A DNA stretch of 42,237 bases. Source: Candidatus Cloacimonadota bacterium. Lineage in GTDB: Bacteria > Cloacimonadota > Cloacimonadia > Cloacimonadales > JAFGVF01. Shown here piece by piece: positions 19,543 to 28,201 of this stretch. The position numbers were made by a program, and so were the translations under genes. The notes below the pieces were generated by a model. That model did not search any database, was not told the DNA's origin, and saw only the letters and a list, made by a program, of their open reading frames with translations. The stretch is from the NCBI GenBank assembly GCA_016838885.1, contig JAEKNW010000264.1, positions 1-42,237 of the forward strand, in the 5' to 3' direction. Positions within the stretch are counted from its first letter, which is position 1. Each line of letters begins with the position of its first letter.

Positions 19543-20295
19543 ATGAAAAGTGAAAATCCCAAATTGGCAAAATTTTCACAAAGCACAATCGAGAATATAG
19601 GATATTATATTTATATTTTACAAGATCCAAGAGATTCAAAAATATTCTATATTGGTAAAGGAAAGGGTAATAGGGTTTTTGATCATGCTAGAGGTTCTTT
19701 AGACAATCCTGAAAGGTCAGAGAAAATAACATTAATTAATGAGATAAATAGAGAATCTTCTGTAAATTATTTTATAGTTAGGCATGGATTAAAAACAGAA
19801 GAACTAACTTATGAGATAGAATCAACATTAATTGATCTGTTTACTCACAATAGCTTTAAAGATTTAGCCACTATAACTAATATAATGGCTGGGCACTATG
19901 CATTTGATAGAGGTATCAAAACTGTATCAGAAATTGAAGCTCATTATTCTTCTACACCTCTCTATATCGAAGATATTATTCATAATGTATTGATTATAAA
20001 TATTAATAAAACATACCTACAAAACAAAAATATATATGAAGCTACAAGAAAATATTGGAAACTAGATATGAGAAAAGTAAAAAAAATCGATTATGTTCTT
20101 GCAGAGTATAAAGGAATCGTGAGAGCAATATTTCAACCATTAGGATGGTATAGATATGAAAAAGAACAAAGAGTATATTTTGAAGGAAATAATCCTGTTG
20201 ATGTAAGTATAGAAAACTTATACTTGAACAAAAGTTTACCTTTTAAAATCAAAGGAACTCAGAATCCTCTTAGATATGTGTTTGGAAGAAAATAA
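19543..20295 (+). CDS. GIY-YIG nuclease, LEM-3-like
   Basis: A 250-aa protein. The GIY-YIG domain is at residues 20-110: GYYIYIL (20-26), FYIGKGKGNRVFDH (35-48, with catalytic-type R44), and a Glu in ELTYEIEST consistent with the metal-binding residue. The C-terminal half (IYEATRKYWKL, YVLAEYKGIVRAIFQPLGWYR, YFEGN) forms a separate domain, possibly PUA-like. Such proteins are divalent-metal DNA endonucleases. A strong AAGGAG ribosome site lies before the ATG. The 12-base spacing to the cyclase-like gene suggests co-transcription and possibly a sensor/effector pair. Confidence 0.8.
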   Translation: MKSENPKLAKFSQSTIENIGYYIYILQDPRDSKIFYIGKGKGNRVFDHARGSLDNPERSEKITLINEINRESSVNYFIVRHGLKTEELTYEIESTLIDLFTHNSFKDLATITNIMAGHYAFDRGIKTVSEIEAHYSSTPLYIEDIIHNVLIININKTYLQNKNIYEATRKYWKLDMRKVKKIDYVLAEYKGIVRAIFQPLGWYRYEKEQRVYFEGNNPVDVSIENLYLNKSLPFKIKGTQNPLRYVFGRK

Positions 20296-20321
20296 CATCC
20301 TATACATGCACAGTATATTAT

Positions 20322-20360
20322 CCAGACCAGCATAGATAGTCTCTATCTGGTCTTGGGTTT
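20322..20360. terminator. Convergent terminator between GIY-YIG and HNH genes
   Basis: CCAGACCAGCATAG (20322-20335) pairs with CTATCTGGTCTTGG (20343-20356) with one bulge, then a T-rich tract follows on the plus strand. It overlaps the last codons of the minus-strand HNH gene. Confidence 0.7.
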
Positions 20361-20969
20361 CTTCTTTTTTTCTACTTGAATACAATTTATGTTACCTGCA
20401 TTCAGCTCTCTCAATTCTTTCATGCTATAGGGATAGCTTCTGGAGTGGATCATAGCATGACAATTAGGGCAAACAGGATATAAATCATCTTCAGGATAAC
20501 CAAATGTATCATCATCTAAGATAAAATCCTCTTGCTCTTGGTGATATTCCATGATTTCAGAGCAAGAAATCCCCCCAATCTCTGTAAAATTGATTCCACA
20601 CACAGAACATGATTGGCCTCTTTTTTCTCGTCTGATTTTTCGTGCATAAGGATTTCTTTCATATTGATTTTCGAACATTTTCTCAACTCTTGAATCATGG
20701 TTTCCAAAACACATGAAAGTTACATCACATATTCGGTTGAGCAATAAAAACCATTCTTCTTCAAGTGAAAAAGCTAAATCAGTAAGGATTATGATACCAG
20801 AGTTCATTGACGTCCAACAGAACTTCTCCTCTGATAAGATTTTAAATTCTTCCAATTTTATTGTCCAATGTTTAAGTAAGTGCCCATGATTAACCAGCTT
20901 ATCTATATCTTCATCAAAAGTTTCCCAATTTAGATCTTTAGGACTCCATGATAATAAAAAAGTATTCAT
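20343..20969 (-). CDS. HNH endonuclease with apparently shortened EVE-like N-terminus
   Basis: A 208-aa protein with strong ribosome site AGGAGGTGG. The C-terminal HNH domain has CSVC (121-124), a histidine at 143, and CPNCHAMIH (167-175), which gives the zinc cysteines and HNH-type histidines. The N-terminus (MNTFLLSWSPKDLNWETFDE) resembles the start of an EVE-like PUA-fold domain that reads modified bases. A later segment (FCWTSMNSGII, about 50-60) resembles that domain's end. In full-length relatives I recall about 60 residues between these, so the reader pocket may have been lost by an in-frame deletion. It is probably a modification-dependent or general restriction nuclease. It converges with the GIY-YIG gene. 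Confidence 0.75.
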   Translation of the reverse strand: MNTFLLSWSPKDLNWETFDEDIDKLVNHGHLLKHWTIKLEEFKILSEEKFCWTSMNSGIIILTDLAFSLEEEWFLLLNRICDVTFMCFGNHDSRVEKMFENQYERNPYARKIRREKRGQSCSVCGINFTEIGGISCSEIMEYHQEQEDFILDDDTFGYPEDDLYPVCPNCHAMIHSRSYPYSMKELRELNAGNINCIQVEKKKKPKTR

Positions 20970-21153
20970 ACTTCCACCTCCTAATATTCCTAATTAAATT
21001 AAATGAAGAAACTTAGTCAAATAGTTTTTTAGTTTATAAATTTGTTCAGAGAAAGAAAAAGTGTAATATGGAGTTAATCAAATAATTGTATTCTTATCGT
21101 ATTACCAAATAGTAAAAAGTGAAAAACATCTGCTCCCTCTTAATCCAAACTAT

Positions 21154-21180
21154 AAAAAAAAAGTGCAATTAAGCACTTTT
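21154..21180 (-). terminator. Terminator of the integrase gene
   Basis: A perfect 8-bp stem AAAAGTGC/GCACTTTT with AATTAA loop. On the minus strand it is followed by a T-tract and lies just past the integrase stop at 21195. Confidence 0.8.
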
Positions 21181-21194
21181 ATATATCTATATAC

Positions 21195-21794
21195 TTACAG
21201 TATCTTATCCAGATTAACATAAACATCATCTATCTGATCTTGAGTGATTCCAATATAGCGTAAAGTAACAGCCTGGGAGGAGTGGTTAAATATCCTCATA
21301 AGTAAAGATAGATCAACTCCACTTTTGAAAGCATGATAACCAAAAGTCTTTCTAAGGGTGTGAGCTCCTATTCTATCTCTGATTCCAACCCTATAGGCAT
21401 AGTCATTCAAGAACTGCCACACATATTGCCTACTCCAAGCTTGATGCGTACTAATGACATTATTGGAGTCAGAAAGGAAGAGATAATCCTCATAACTTTG
21501 TTGACTGCTACTCCACAGCTCCAATATGATCTTTCTAACATTTTCCGACAGATGAAACTGCTTAGCCTTCTCAGTTTTCTTATCCTTGATAGAAATAACT
21601 TCTCGGAATAATGGATCATTTCCTAGTTCACTGAAAACAGAATTCCACTTCAGATTAAGAATATCTGAAATCCTTAAACCTGTCTTAATCCCTATTTCAA
21701 AAAGTACTAGCTCTTTTAACTTTCCTTCTTTCCTCATTAACTTTTTAATCCGTTCAATCTTCTTAACATCTCTTATTGGTTGAACATAATTCAT
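21195..21794 (-). CDS. Tyrosine recombinase (island integrase), catalytic domain only
   Basis: A 199-aa phage-integrase-family recombinase. Visible catalytic residues: Arg in KTGLRISDIL, a Lys in the beta-hairpin (KDKKTEKAKQF), HTLRKT (His and second Arg), and NHSSQAVTLRYIG with the histidine and nucleophilic Tyr. The usual N-terminal core-binding domain is absent, giving about half the normal length, as seen in other single-domain XerC-like integrases. The start is supported by AAAGGA upstream. It probably catalysed insertion at the tRNA-Arg. A mutated paralogue lies at 28474-28857 (mostly identical up to its break). Both share upstream DNA. Confidence 0.92.
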   Translation of the reverse strand: MNYVQPIRDVKKIERIKKLMRKEGKLKELVLFEIGIKTGLRISDILNLKWNSVFSELGNDPLFREVISIKDKKTEKAKQFHLSENVRKIILELWSSSQQSYEDYLFLSDSNNVISTHQAWSRQYVWQFLNDYAYRVGIRDRIGAHTLRKTFGYHAFKSGVDLSLLMRIFNHSSQAVTLRYIGITQDQIDDVYVNLDKIL

Positions 21795-22120
21795 ATATTA
21801 TCCTTTAGATTACTTAGTGAGCTTCTACACTCATTATGACTTATAAAAAAACCTGATGCGATTACTTGAATCAGCATCAGGTGCTTCTAATCTATTATAT
21901 AATATATGTTTAAGAATCGTGATTTTACTTAACTTAACTACATTAAGTTAAGTAACTAACTACTAAAATATCAATATCATAAAAATAACTTTTATAATTT
22001 TATCAAATATAAGAAAGTGAAAAAGTGAAGAAGTGAATTGATTTTAAGAAATATTTTTATATAATCTTTTATAATTTTTTTATTTTTATCTTCACTTATT
22101 CACTTTAATCACTTTAAGAA
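21795..22120. repeat. Conserved non-coding block upstream of the integrase, copy 1
   Basis: No gene. This block also occurs upstream of the integrase pseudogene (28858-29165) and in decayed form at 22225-22350. In order it holds a strong hairpin (21851-21882), a conserved CTAATCTATTATATAATATA stretch, a perfect 11-bp inverted repeat (ACTTAACTTAA at 21927-21937 with TTAAGTTAAGT at 21943-21953), AAGTGAAN 8-bp units at 22015-22038, and the same motif inverted (TTCACTT) at 22091-22115. The arrangement could be a recombination-control region of the integrase. Confidence 0.8.
21846..21882 (-). terminator. Conserved hairpin/terminator shielding the integrase gene
   Basis: ACCTGATGC-GATT (21851-21863) pairs with AATC-A-GCATCAGGT (21869-21882); on the minus strand a T-run follows. 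It would stop read-through into the integrase from the right. The equivalent at 28915-28946 keeps the stem while its loop and bulge differ. Confidence 0.7.
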
Positions 22121-22224
22121 ATGTTGTAAGTAGAATATTTTAAATACTAACTAAGTAACTAATTGATTTAAAAAAAATACCCCAAATGATTTCTAAGAGT
22201 ATAAGTTTTACATTAATTGAACTT

Positions 22225-22350
22225 TGAAAGACCTGATATGCTCACTTGAATCGCATTAGGCATTTAATCTGTTATTAAATTATGTTTATGAACTGAGATT
22301 TTGCTTACTTAACATAATTGTGTAAGGTAAAAAGTGCCTAAGTGCAGTTT
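22225..22350. repeat. Decayed third copy of the integrase-upstream block
   Basis: This segment aligns with copy 1 through ACCTGATATGC…GCATTAGG, TTTAATCTGTTATTAAATTATGTTTATGAA in part, CTTACTTAACATAA and AAAGTGCCTAAGTGCAG. No recombinase coding sequence remains next to it. It looks like the scar of an older integrase module. The rest of 22351-22630 shows no gene or clear motif. Confidence 0.6.
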
Positions 22351-22630
22351 AGTCCATTAAGCATTCTACCCTTGAAAATTATAGAATGTTTGTATGCATT
22401 GATCAACATAAAGCAATTTACAGTGAAATCCCCTAAGTCTTTAATTTCCTATTTCGAAAGTACTGCCCCGCATAGATATTTGATTCAAAATGATATTAGT
22501 ATAAGACCAGATTAATTAGTTTTGATATAGAAAATATCTCTTTACAAGATATTCTACTTACTAAATATTGGTTCTAAGTGAAGGTGGTTTTTGTATATTT
22601 ACCTTCAAAACGAACCAGAAGGGGAAATCT

Positions 22631-23224
22631 ATGAATGTGCAAGACTTCTTTGGTAAGCATAATGGCTATGCCAGAATGAACGATTTGAAAGAGAATGGAT
22701 TTCACACCAGAGTTATTGCTAAAGCTCTGAATGATAAAATTATTGAAAAAGTTAAACCAGGACTTTATAAGCTAATAGATTATGAGTGGGATGAGAACAG
22801 TAGCTTTGTTGATATTACTAAAGTAAACTCCAAGGCAGTAATCTGTCTAAATTCTGCCCTACATTACTACAATCTCTCGACAATAAACCCTAATCTTGTT
22901 CATGTTGCTGTTCCAAATAATACAGCAAGGTTTTCTCTTGATTACCCTCCAGTAAAGCTATTCTATTTCTCTGATACAATATATCCACCAGAAATAATAG
23001 AAGTTAAAGGGTCTAATGGTACTTTCAAGATTTACTCTATAGAGAAAACAATCTGTGATGCTTTTAGATATCGTAAAAGAATTGGAGAAGATCTTGCTCT
23101 TGAAGCACTCAAGAATTATGTGAGAAGAAAAGAATCAGATCTAAACAGGTTACATAATGTAGCTAATGAATGTAAGATTGATAAAGTTATTGAACCATAC
23201 ATTAAAGCAATGGTGATTGAATGA
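22631..23224 (+). CDS. abiEi: AbiEi-type antitoxin (type IV toxin-antitoxin)
   Basis: I chose ATG at 22631, preceded by GGGGAAAT, over an in-frame start at 22568 whose added 21 residues do not resemble the family. The 197-aa product begins MNVQDFFGKHNGYARMNDLK, the winged-helix start typical of AbiEi antitoxins. It continues with a DNA-binding/regulatory domain (VICLNSALHYYNL, IYSIEKTICDAFRYR). AbiEi represses its own operon and neutralises the AbiEii nucleotidyltransferase toxin. The start of a toxin gene overlaps its stop but is truncated, so this is now an orphan antitoxin. Confidence 0.85.
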   Translation: MNVQDFFGKHNGYARMNDLKENGFHTRVIAKALNDKIIEKVKPGLYKLIDYEWDENSSFVDITKVNSKAVICLNSALHYYNLSTINPNLVHVAVPNNTARFSLDYPPVKLFYFSDTIYPPEIIEVKGSNGTFKIYSIEKTICDAFRYRKRIGEDLALEALKNYVRRKESDLNRLHNVANECKIDKVIEPYIKAMVIE

Positions 23225-23301
23225 TGACTAAGAATATTGAAGGATCTGTAAGAGATAGGCTATTAGTCATAACTAAAAACAATGAACTACTAAGCATATG
23301 A
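23221..23301 (+). pseudogene. Remnant of AbiEii toxin gene (first 26 codons)
   Basis: ATGATG overlaps the abiEi stop, as in intact abiEi/abiEii operons. The reading MMTKNIEGSVRDRLLVITKNN matches the usual AbiEii opening (TKNIaaSvraRLL). It then stops at TGA 23299-23301 after 26 residues. No nucleotidyltransferase motif follows in any frame before the opposing gene that ends at 23347. The toxin body appears deleted, probably when the neighbouring operon was acquired. Confidence 0.65.
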
Positions 23302-23346
23302 CGGAGTTACACCAAATGTAAATTAAAAAATGTATAAGTTCTAACT

Positions 23347-26300
23347 TTAATCCTGTAAACGAAACATATCACCATTTAGTTCAATCATTCTTATTTTCTT
23401 TGTTCTTTTTAATTCACATCTTATAATATCAAATAGTATTTTATCAACATCAATTTGTTTGGAAAGTTCATTGGAATTAAATATTTTATTTTTCTGTAAT
23501 GATAGCAATTTCTGTTTAGTTCTTAAAAATATTTCAGAAAAATTACTATAAAATTTTATTAGGTATTGATAAATACAATTGTGTCTTATTCTCACTCCTT
23601 TTACAATTCCTGAATTGGAGGTGAACTTATCTTCTAAAATCTTAAGTTCTATTAATTTGAGTAGATGATTGTTATCATATTTATCATCATCAATGCGTAA
23701 CATTGAATTATTACTCGACAATATATCCTTGCAAAGCGACTCAAACGTTTCAAATAAATCTTTAGGTAAACTAGATATATCAAAACTAAAGGAATCATTT
23801 TCTAGCTGTTTAACATCTTTAATATAATTCTCAAAATCTTCTTTTAAAAACGTTAATATTGTCCGATTTAATAAATCAAAATCATCAGGGATACTTTCAC
23901 CAAGTAAAGCCAATCCAGATTCAAATAATCGGTCGATATACATACTACAAAAGGTATCACCAATTTGATATTTAGAATAATAGTTTTTGACACTAAAGGG
24001 CTCTTCTTTATATACTTCTGGGAGACCTCCTTTGAATATACCATACTCTGCTTTTACAGATAATTTATCAGATTTTTCACCAAACTTACATATTTGATTT
24101 GAACTTTTATCAATAATTATTGTATGATTATACTGAGTCTGTTTGTAGTGTTTAAACATATCTTTAATTTTCGGAAAATTATTTTCTATGAATAATCTGT
24201 ATTCTCTTAACAGGATTTCATATTTTTTTTCTACTAGCTTTGGAATATCATCCTTTTCATAGTTCCTAAACGATGCATTCATTCTTGATTGAACATTACT
24301 ACTCCAATCGTTAAATAGTGGAGGCAAAAGATCAAATATTTCAAGCTTATTTAGTTCGTTTATATACTTTAATAACAATAAATCATATGGTGTTAGAAAC
24401 TTTTGTAGATCATTGTTAAGTGTTGTTGTTTCTTTGTTAAACAATTCGGGTTTTATTCCTTCTTTCTCAAGAATACTTCTATAATTATCCTGATTAATCA
24501 TTCTTTGAATTTCATATTGAGTAAACTTTTCTGGCTCTTTTATTCCTCCAAATAATGAAAATATATAACATTTATGGTACACTGCATACTTAATAGTATC
24601 TAAATTTATTGGTAAATAATTTCCACAAGGTCTATATTGTTTATTCTCAATATTAAGTATATATTTATAGTTTGTAATGGTCAATATTAAAACTCTCTCA
24701 TTTAGTAGTAGAGGATTCCTCGAGATGTTAAAACTGTGATGATATTGACCATGTATGTTTAATTCAATTGTTTGAATAATTTCTTTTTCTATTTCTTTTT
24801 CATGTGAAGATTCATTTAAATCATATCCAAATGACATGCTATTTATATTAAATCTATCCACAGCTTCAAAGAAATAGTCATTTTTAACATTAAAGGGATA
24901 CATCACTATGTTTTCACTAATATCTACAGCTGAAAAAAATGAATGACTTCTACATACGTCGTCCTTTAAATCGACATGAACTAGCAAACCTGCATCGTTT
25001 TCTGAGTATGGTGATATTGCACTTCTTATGTTAGAATATTTTTCACTTACTAATGAATTCCTACTATTAATGAACTCCGTTGCCTTTTGATAAGCTTGGG
25101 GACTTATCTTTTCTTTTATACTATTGTCGCAAATAGCATAATAGGTATTCAGGACCTCTAATCTTACATTAGTTAAATTTTCTCTGTATTTTTCAAAATA
25201 ACTTGTACCCTTTGTATCTAATTCTAGTATTTTTAGTGCTATTATATAATCTCGTAATTTACTATAATAAAACTCAAGTTTAGCATCAAACTCATCACTT
25301 TTGGTTACAACAATGATATTACTTTTAAGAAGGTTCTCAGGAACTTCTACATAATTAATTCTATCAGAATTTTCTTCAAATATTTGTTTAGCAATTTCCA
25401 AAAGACTGTTCATATCATTCTGGCTGATATTGTACTTTTTTCGAATATTTTGTATATATTTGTCAATAATAGCTTTTGAGGATAACTCTAATATAAAATC
25501 TTTATCCTCCCGAAAAATAGAAAAAGCAATATGTAATAAATATGTATTTTTTTTAAATTCGTTTAACAATTCACGAGATATAACTTTTGTATATGAATAT
25601 TCTATTCTATAGTTATTTATTATTTTATCTAATTGAGAATCTAACAAATCTCTTATTTCAAAAGAGAACCTATCATTTTTCTCATCTATTTTTTCAATAA
25701 AAAGGTTAGAACATAACTTTGATGGTTCCCCATTATCATAAATATAATTATTCCAGTACATTGATTTACAGGATACAATCAAACGTAAATTCGGTTGAAT
25801 ATTATCTATAGCGTCATTCAAGATTATATTTTTATTAGCAGTAGACTTTTCATCAAGCCCGTCAATAAAAATGTACAAAATACTATCACCAATTATTTCG
25901 CTTAACTTTTCTATTCCATCATGAGTTGATTTTGTATTCTCGAAGAAGGGGAGATCTTTTAGCCTTTCAATAATATCATCGTAAATCCCAGTTTTAACAT
26001 TCCCAAATCTTTTCAAATAAACAAATTGTCCTTGATCTAAAAGTTGCTTTGCTTTGTAACACATCCAACATGTCTTGCCCATACCTGAAGAAGCAATAAC
26101 AGAAAATGCTTTCACTTGAGATTTCATGAAACTATTAAATGATTTTTCTAAACGTGGATGTGGTTCAAATAATGGTGGATAATATGATTTATCATCATGA
26201 ATATCTTTAGCAACTAATTGAGATGTATTTCTATCATATTCTGCTATTAATTTGCTTTTTAAATCAGATTTTTGCTTATCTTCTAAAACAAGTAGTTCTT

Positions 26301-26943
26301 CTTTTTTGATATCTGGAAATTCTAGTATCTTATTAATGTTAATACAATCATAAGTACAAAACTCACCATTTTTATTTGAAAATCCTGTAACTATGCCTAT
26401 TAAACAAGGATAGCCATTAATGTGTTGAAAAATTCCACTTCCCGAGATTCCTTCAAAATTACTTCCACTACCTTCTATTTTCTGGATAAATTCTTCAGTG
26501 CTTCCTTTTAACTCAAACTTATAATTGTAATTGTAATTATCAGTTATTGTGCAATCTATAATATTCTGACCTTTACCCTGTTTAATCTTTGGGTAACCTC
26601 TGAAGAAACACTTAGCATCCAGTTCGTAATAAGGCTCGTTAAAAATAATTTTGTTTACCCAAGACGAATCACTATCAATTCTAATCAATGCTATATCGAT
26701 ATCCTTTTGATCAAAATCTGGTAATGTAAATATATCTTCACAATTATATTCATCTCCATCATGGTCTTTTATAATGATTGAACTTTCCGATGGATGTTGA
26801 CCATAATCTTTACCATAGATAACATGAGCGGCAGTGATTACATAAGCTCTATCATCAATTTTAAAAAGAGTACCACTTCCAACTAAAGCATTTTTAATGT
26901 AAATTCTTGCAGAAGTATTCTTTAATAATTCTATAATTTTCAC
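23347..26943 (-). CDS. Trypsin-like protease fused to STAND-type NTPase (Avs-like)
   Basis: A 1198-aa protein, GTG start overlapping the upstream MBL gene by four bases (GTGA). Residues 1-210 form a trypsin-like protease: GSGTLF, catalytic H40 (ITAAH), D83 (DIDIALIRI), S167 (GISGSGIF). An NTPase follows with Walker A ASSGMGKT (about 284-291) and Walker B YIFIDGLDE (about 357-365; D361, D364), in the style of NACHT/STAND ATPases. The long C-terminal portion (about 450-1198) is unassigned and is the likely sensor region. MBL, trypsin-like protease and STAND NTPase are, as I recall, the parts of AVAST type 1 anti-phage systems, where protease and NTPase are separate genes. Here they are one chain. 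It may trigger proteolysis after sensing a phage protein. Confidence 0.85.
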   Translation of the reverse strand: MKIIELLKNTSARIYIKNALVGSGTLFKIDDRAYVITAAHVIYGKDYGQHPSESSIIIKDHDGDEYNCEDIFTLPDFDQKDIDIALIRIDSDSSWVNKIIFNEPYYELDAKCFFRGYPKIKQGKGQNIIDCTITDNYNYNYKFELKGSTEEFIQKIEGSGSNFEGISGSGIFQHINGYPCLIGIVTGFSNKNGEFCTYDCININKILEFPDIKKEELLVLEDKQKSDLKSKLIAEYDRNTSQLVAKDIHDDKSYYPPLFEPHPRLEKSFNSFMKSQVKAFSVIASSGMGKTCWMCYKAKQLLDQGQFVYLKRFGNVKTGIYDDIIERLKDLPFFENTKSTHDGIEKLSEIIGDSILYIFIDGLDEKSTANKNIILNDAIDNIQPNLRLIVSCKSMYWNNYIYDNGEPSKLCSNLFIEKIDEKNDRFSFEIRDLLDSQLDKIINNYRIEYSYTKVISRELLNEFKKNTYLLHIAFSIFREDKDFILELSSKAIIDKYIQNIRKKYNISQNDMNSLLEIAKQIFEENSDRINYVEVPENLLKSNIIVVTKSDEFDAKLEFYYSKLRDYIIALKILELDTKGTSYFEKYRENLTNVRLEVLNTYYAICDNSIKEKISPQAYQKATEFINSRNSLVSEKYSNIRSAISPYSENDAGLLVHVDLKDDVCRSHSFFSAVDISENIVMYPFNVKNDYFFEAVDRFNINSMSFGYDLNESSHEKEIEKEIIQTIELNIHGQYHHSFNISRNPLLLNERVLILTITNYKYILNIENKQYRPCGNYLPINLDTIKYAVYHKCYIFSLFGGIKEPEKFTQYEIQRMINQDNYRSILEKEGIKPELFNKETTTLNNDLQKFLTPYDLLLLKYINELNKLEIFDLLPPLFNDWSSNVQSRMNASFRNYEKDDIPKLVEKKYEILLREYRLFIENNFPKIKDMFKHYKQTQYNHTIIIDKSSNQICKFGEKSDKLSVKAEYGIFKGGLPEVYKEEPFSVKNYYSKYQIGDTFCSMYIDRLFESGLALLGESIPDDFDLLNRTILTFLKEDFENYIKDVKQLENDSFSFDISSLPKDLFETFESLCKDILSSNNSMLRIDDDKYDNNHLLKLIELKILEDKFTSNSGIVKGVRIRHNCIYQYLIKFYSNFSEIFLRTKQKLLSLQKNKIFNSNELSKQIDVDKILFDIIRCELKRTKKIRMIELNGDMFRLQD

Positions 26944-27977
26944 TTCAAGATCTCCTCATTAATATATCGACATTCAAAGTTATATTCCAATTCTTCATCT
27001 GAAGTTACAATAATAGTGTTTTTACTCATCTCAATTTCCTCTTTTTTATAGTTAAACCAAAAGACTATTTTATCGATCATGTCTCTATTTGGATTACATA
27101 CTATCTTGGCTATAGTTTCTCTGTCTGGGTGTTTAGAACTTCCATAACCACCATTCGTGCTGACTATATAATTATTAGACTTAATAATTGATAAAAAGGC
27201 TTTAGATATGCTATATTTACTTCCATGATGCGATAATTTAACATAGTCAATTATAAGAGGATTTAATTCATTGTATCCTATTTTACGTAAATTTTGTTCA
27301 ATAATAGTTGGATTTGAGTCTGCTAGTAATAAAATAGAATTGTCGTTATCCTCTAATAATAGTACAATTGATGAATCATTTAAAATGTCATTATTTATAC
27401 TATCATTATAGGTTTCTAATGTCTTCAAATCTACAAGATCTTGACCGATATCAATAGACTTTTTAGTAGAATCATTTTGAACTGTTTCATATTTGTGAAA
27501 TTCTTCCTTCAACTTATCTAATTGAATTTTATTTGGAGATAATACTTTAATCTCTAATCCATCTTTTACAAGCGTCCTAAGAGCAGAATTATTTTCAAAG
27601 CTGAGTGAACTACACTTGTGAAATTGATTATTTTTTTTTAAAAATCCAATAAGGTTATTTGCTTGAGAAATACTTTTCTTTGTATTATTTTCTATTATGT
27701 TAATTAATTCAGGCGTATTGATAAAGTACTTCAAGATATTTGTAGGAATTGACTGTCCCATACTACATAACTTAAGAAAACCACCAATATGATCATCATC
27801 TATGTGTGTTAAGATAAAAGCTTCTAGTTGATGAATTGCTTCAAACTCTTTCTTTAATAAAAAGGATGTAGCATTAACTCCACTATCAATTAGTATGAAA
27901 CGTTCGTCTCCATCAGGTGTATGCCATTTAATAATTATACAATCACCGTGCTTAGCTTTTAATACTTTAATCTCCAT
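26940..27977 (-). CDS. MBL-fold metallohydrolase (ComEC-like/AVAST type)
   Basis: A 345-aa metallo-beta-lactamase-fold protein. The metal motif THIDDDHIGG has H58, D60, D62 and H63. The downstream SHHGSKYS and HPDRETI segments match the ComEC/Rec2-related MBL family. There is no signal peptide, so it is cytosolic. It is translationally coupled to the protease-NTPase gene by a GTGA overlap. This suggests one operon in which it supplies a hydrolytic or regulatory function. Its start overlaps a 28-codon ORF with its own strong ribosome site. Confidence 0.88.
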   Translation of the reverse strand: MEIKVLKAKHGDCIIIKWHTPDGDERFILIDSGVNATSFLLKKEFEAIHQLEAFILTHIDDDHIGGFLKLCSMGQSIPTNILKYFINTPELINIIENNTKKSISQANNLIGFLKKNNQFHKCSSLSFENNSALRTLVKDGLEIKVLSPNKIQLDKLKEEFHKYETVQNDSTKKSIDIGQDLVDLKTLETYNDSINNDILNDSSIVLLLEDNDNSILLLADSNPTIIEQNLRKIGYNELNPLIIDYVKLSHHGSKYSISKAFLSIIKSNNYIVSTNGGYGSSKHPDRETIAKIVCNPNRDMIDKIVFWFNYKKEEIEMSKNTIIVTSDEELEYNFECRYINEEILK

Positions 27978-28053
27978 AAGTTCCTACTAACCAAAATTTA
28001 TATATTGCATCAGTCTTGTCACTAAAGCTTGAAACTATTTGTTCTTTATTCAT
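27967..28053 (-). CDS. 28-aa ORF leading into the MBL gene
   Basis: The ATG at 28053 follows a near-perfect AGGAGG site. The product (MNKEQIVSSFSDKTDAIYKFWLVG… ending TYGD) ends at 27967, overlapping the MBL start by 11 bases. It may be a leader peptide that couples translation of the MBL gene, or the surviving start of a deleted gene. No family is recognised. Confidence 0.45.
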   Translation of the reverse strand: MNKEQIVSSFSDKTDAIYKFWLVGTYGD

Positions 28054-28165
28054 TATTCCTCCTAAATGACTATACCTAATATACATTCCCCGCCAAATCC
28101 TGTCAAACAAAATCATAACTAAATAGCAAATAAAGGATTATTCTTCCAAATACCGCCACCTCTTC

Positions 28166-28185
28166 TGTCATGCAACCGTCATGCA
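28166..28185 (+). repeat. Right-end signature of island 1 (TCATGCA direct repeat)
   Basis: TGTCATGCAACCGTCATGCA holds two TCATGCA units separated by ACCG. The identical 20-mer is at 38879-38898, also left of an att copy. It is probably a binding site for the integrase or its directionality factor. Confidence 0.75.
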
Positions 28186-28201
28186 TACAAAACAAGATGA
28201 T

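Noticed and set aside
20970-21194. An additional att copy next to the intact integrase
   Set aside because: I looked for the tRNA-Arg 3' sequence here, since island 2 has its integrase beside att; none is visible, only an isolated AAAAGTGAAAAAC.
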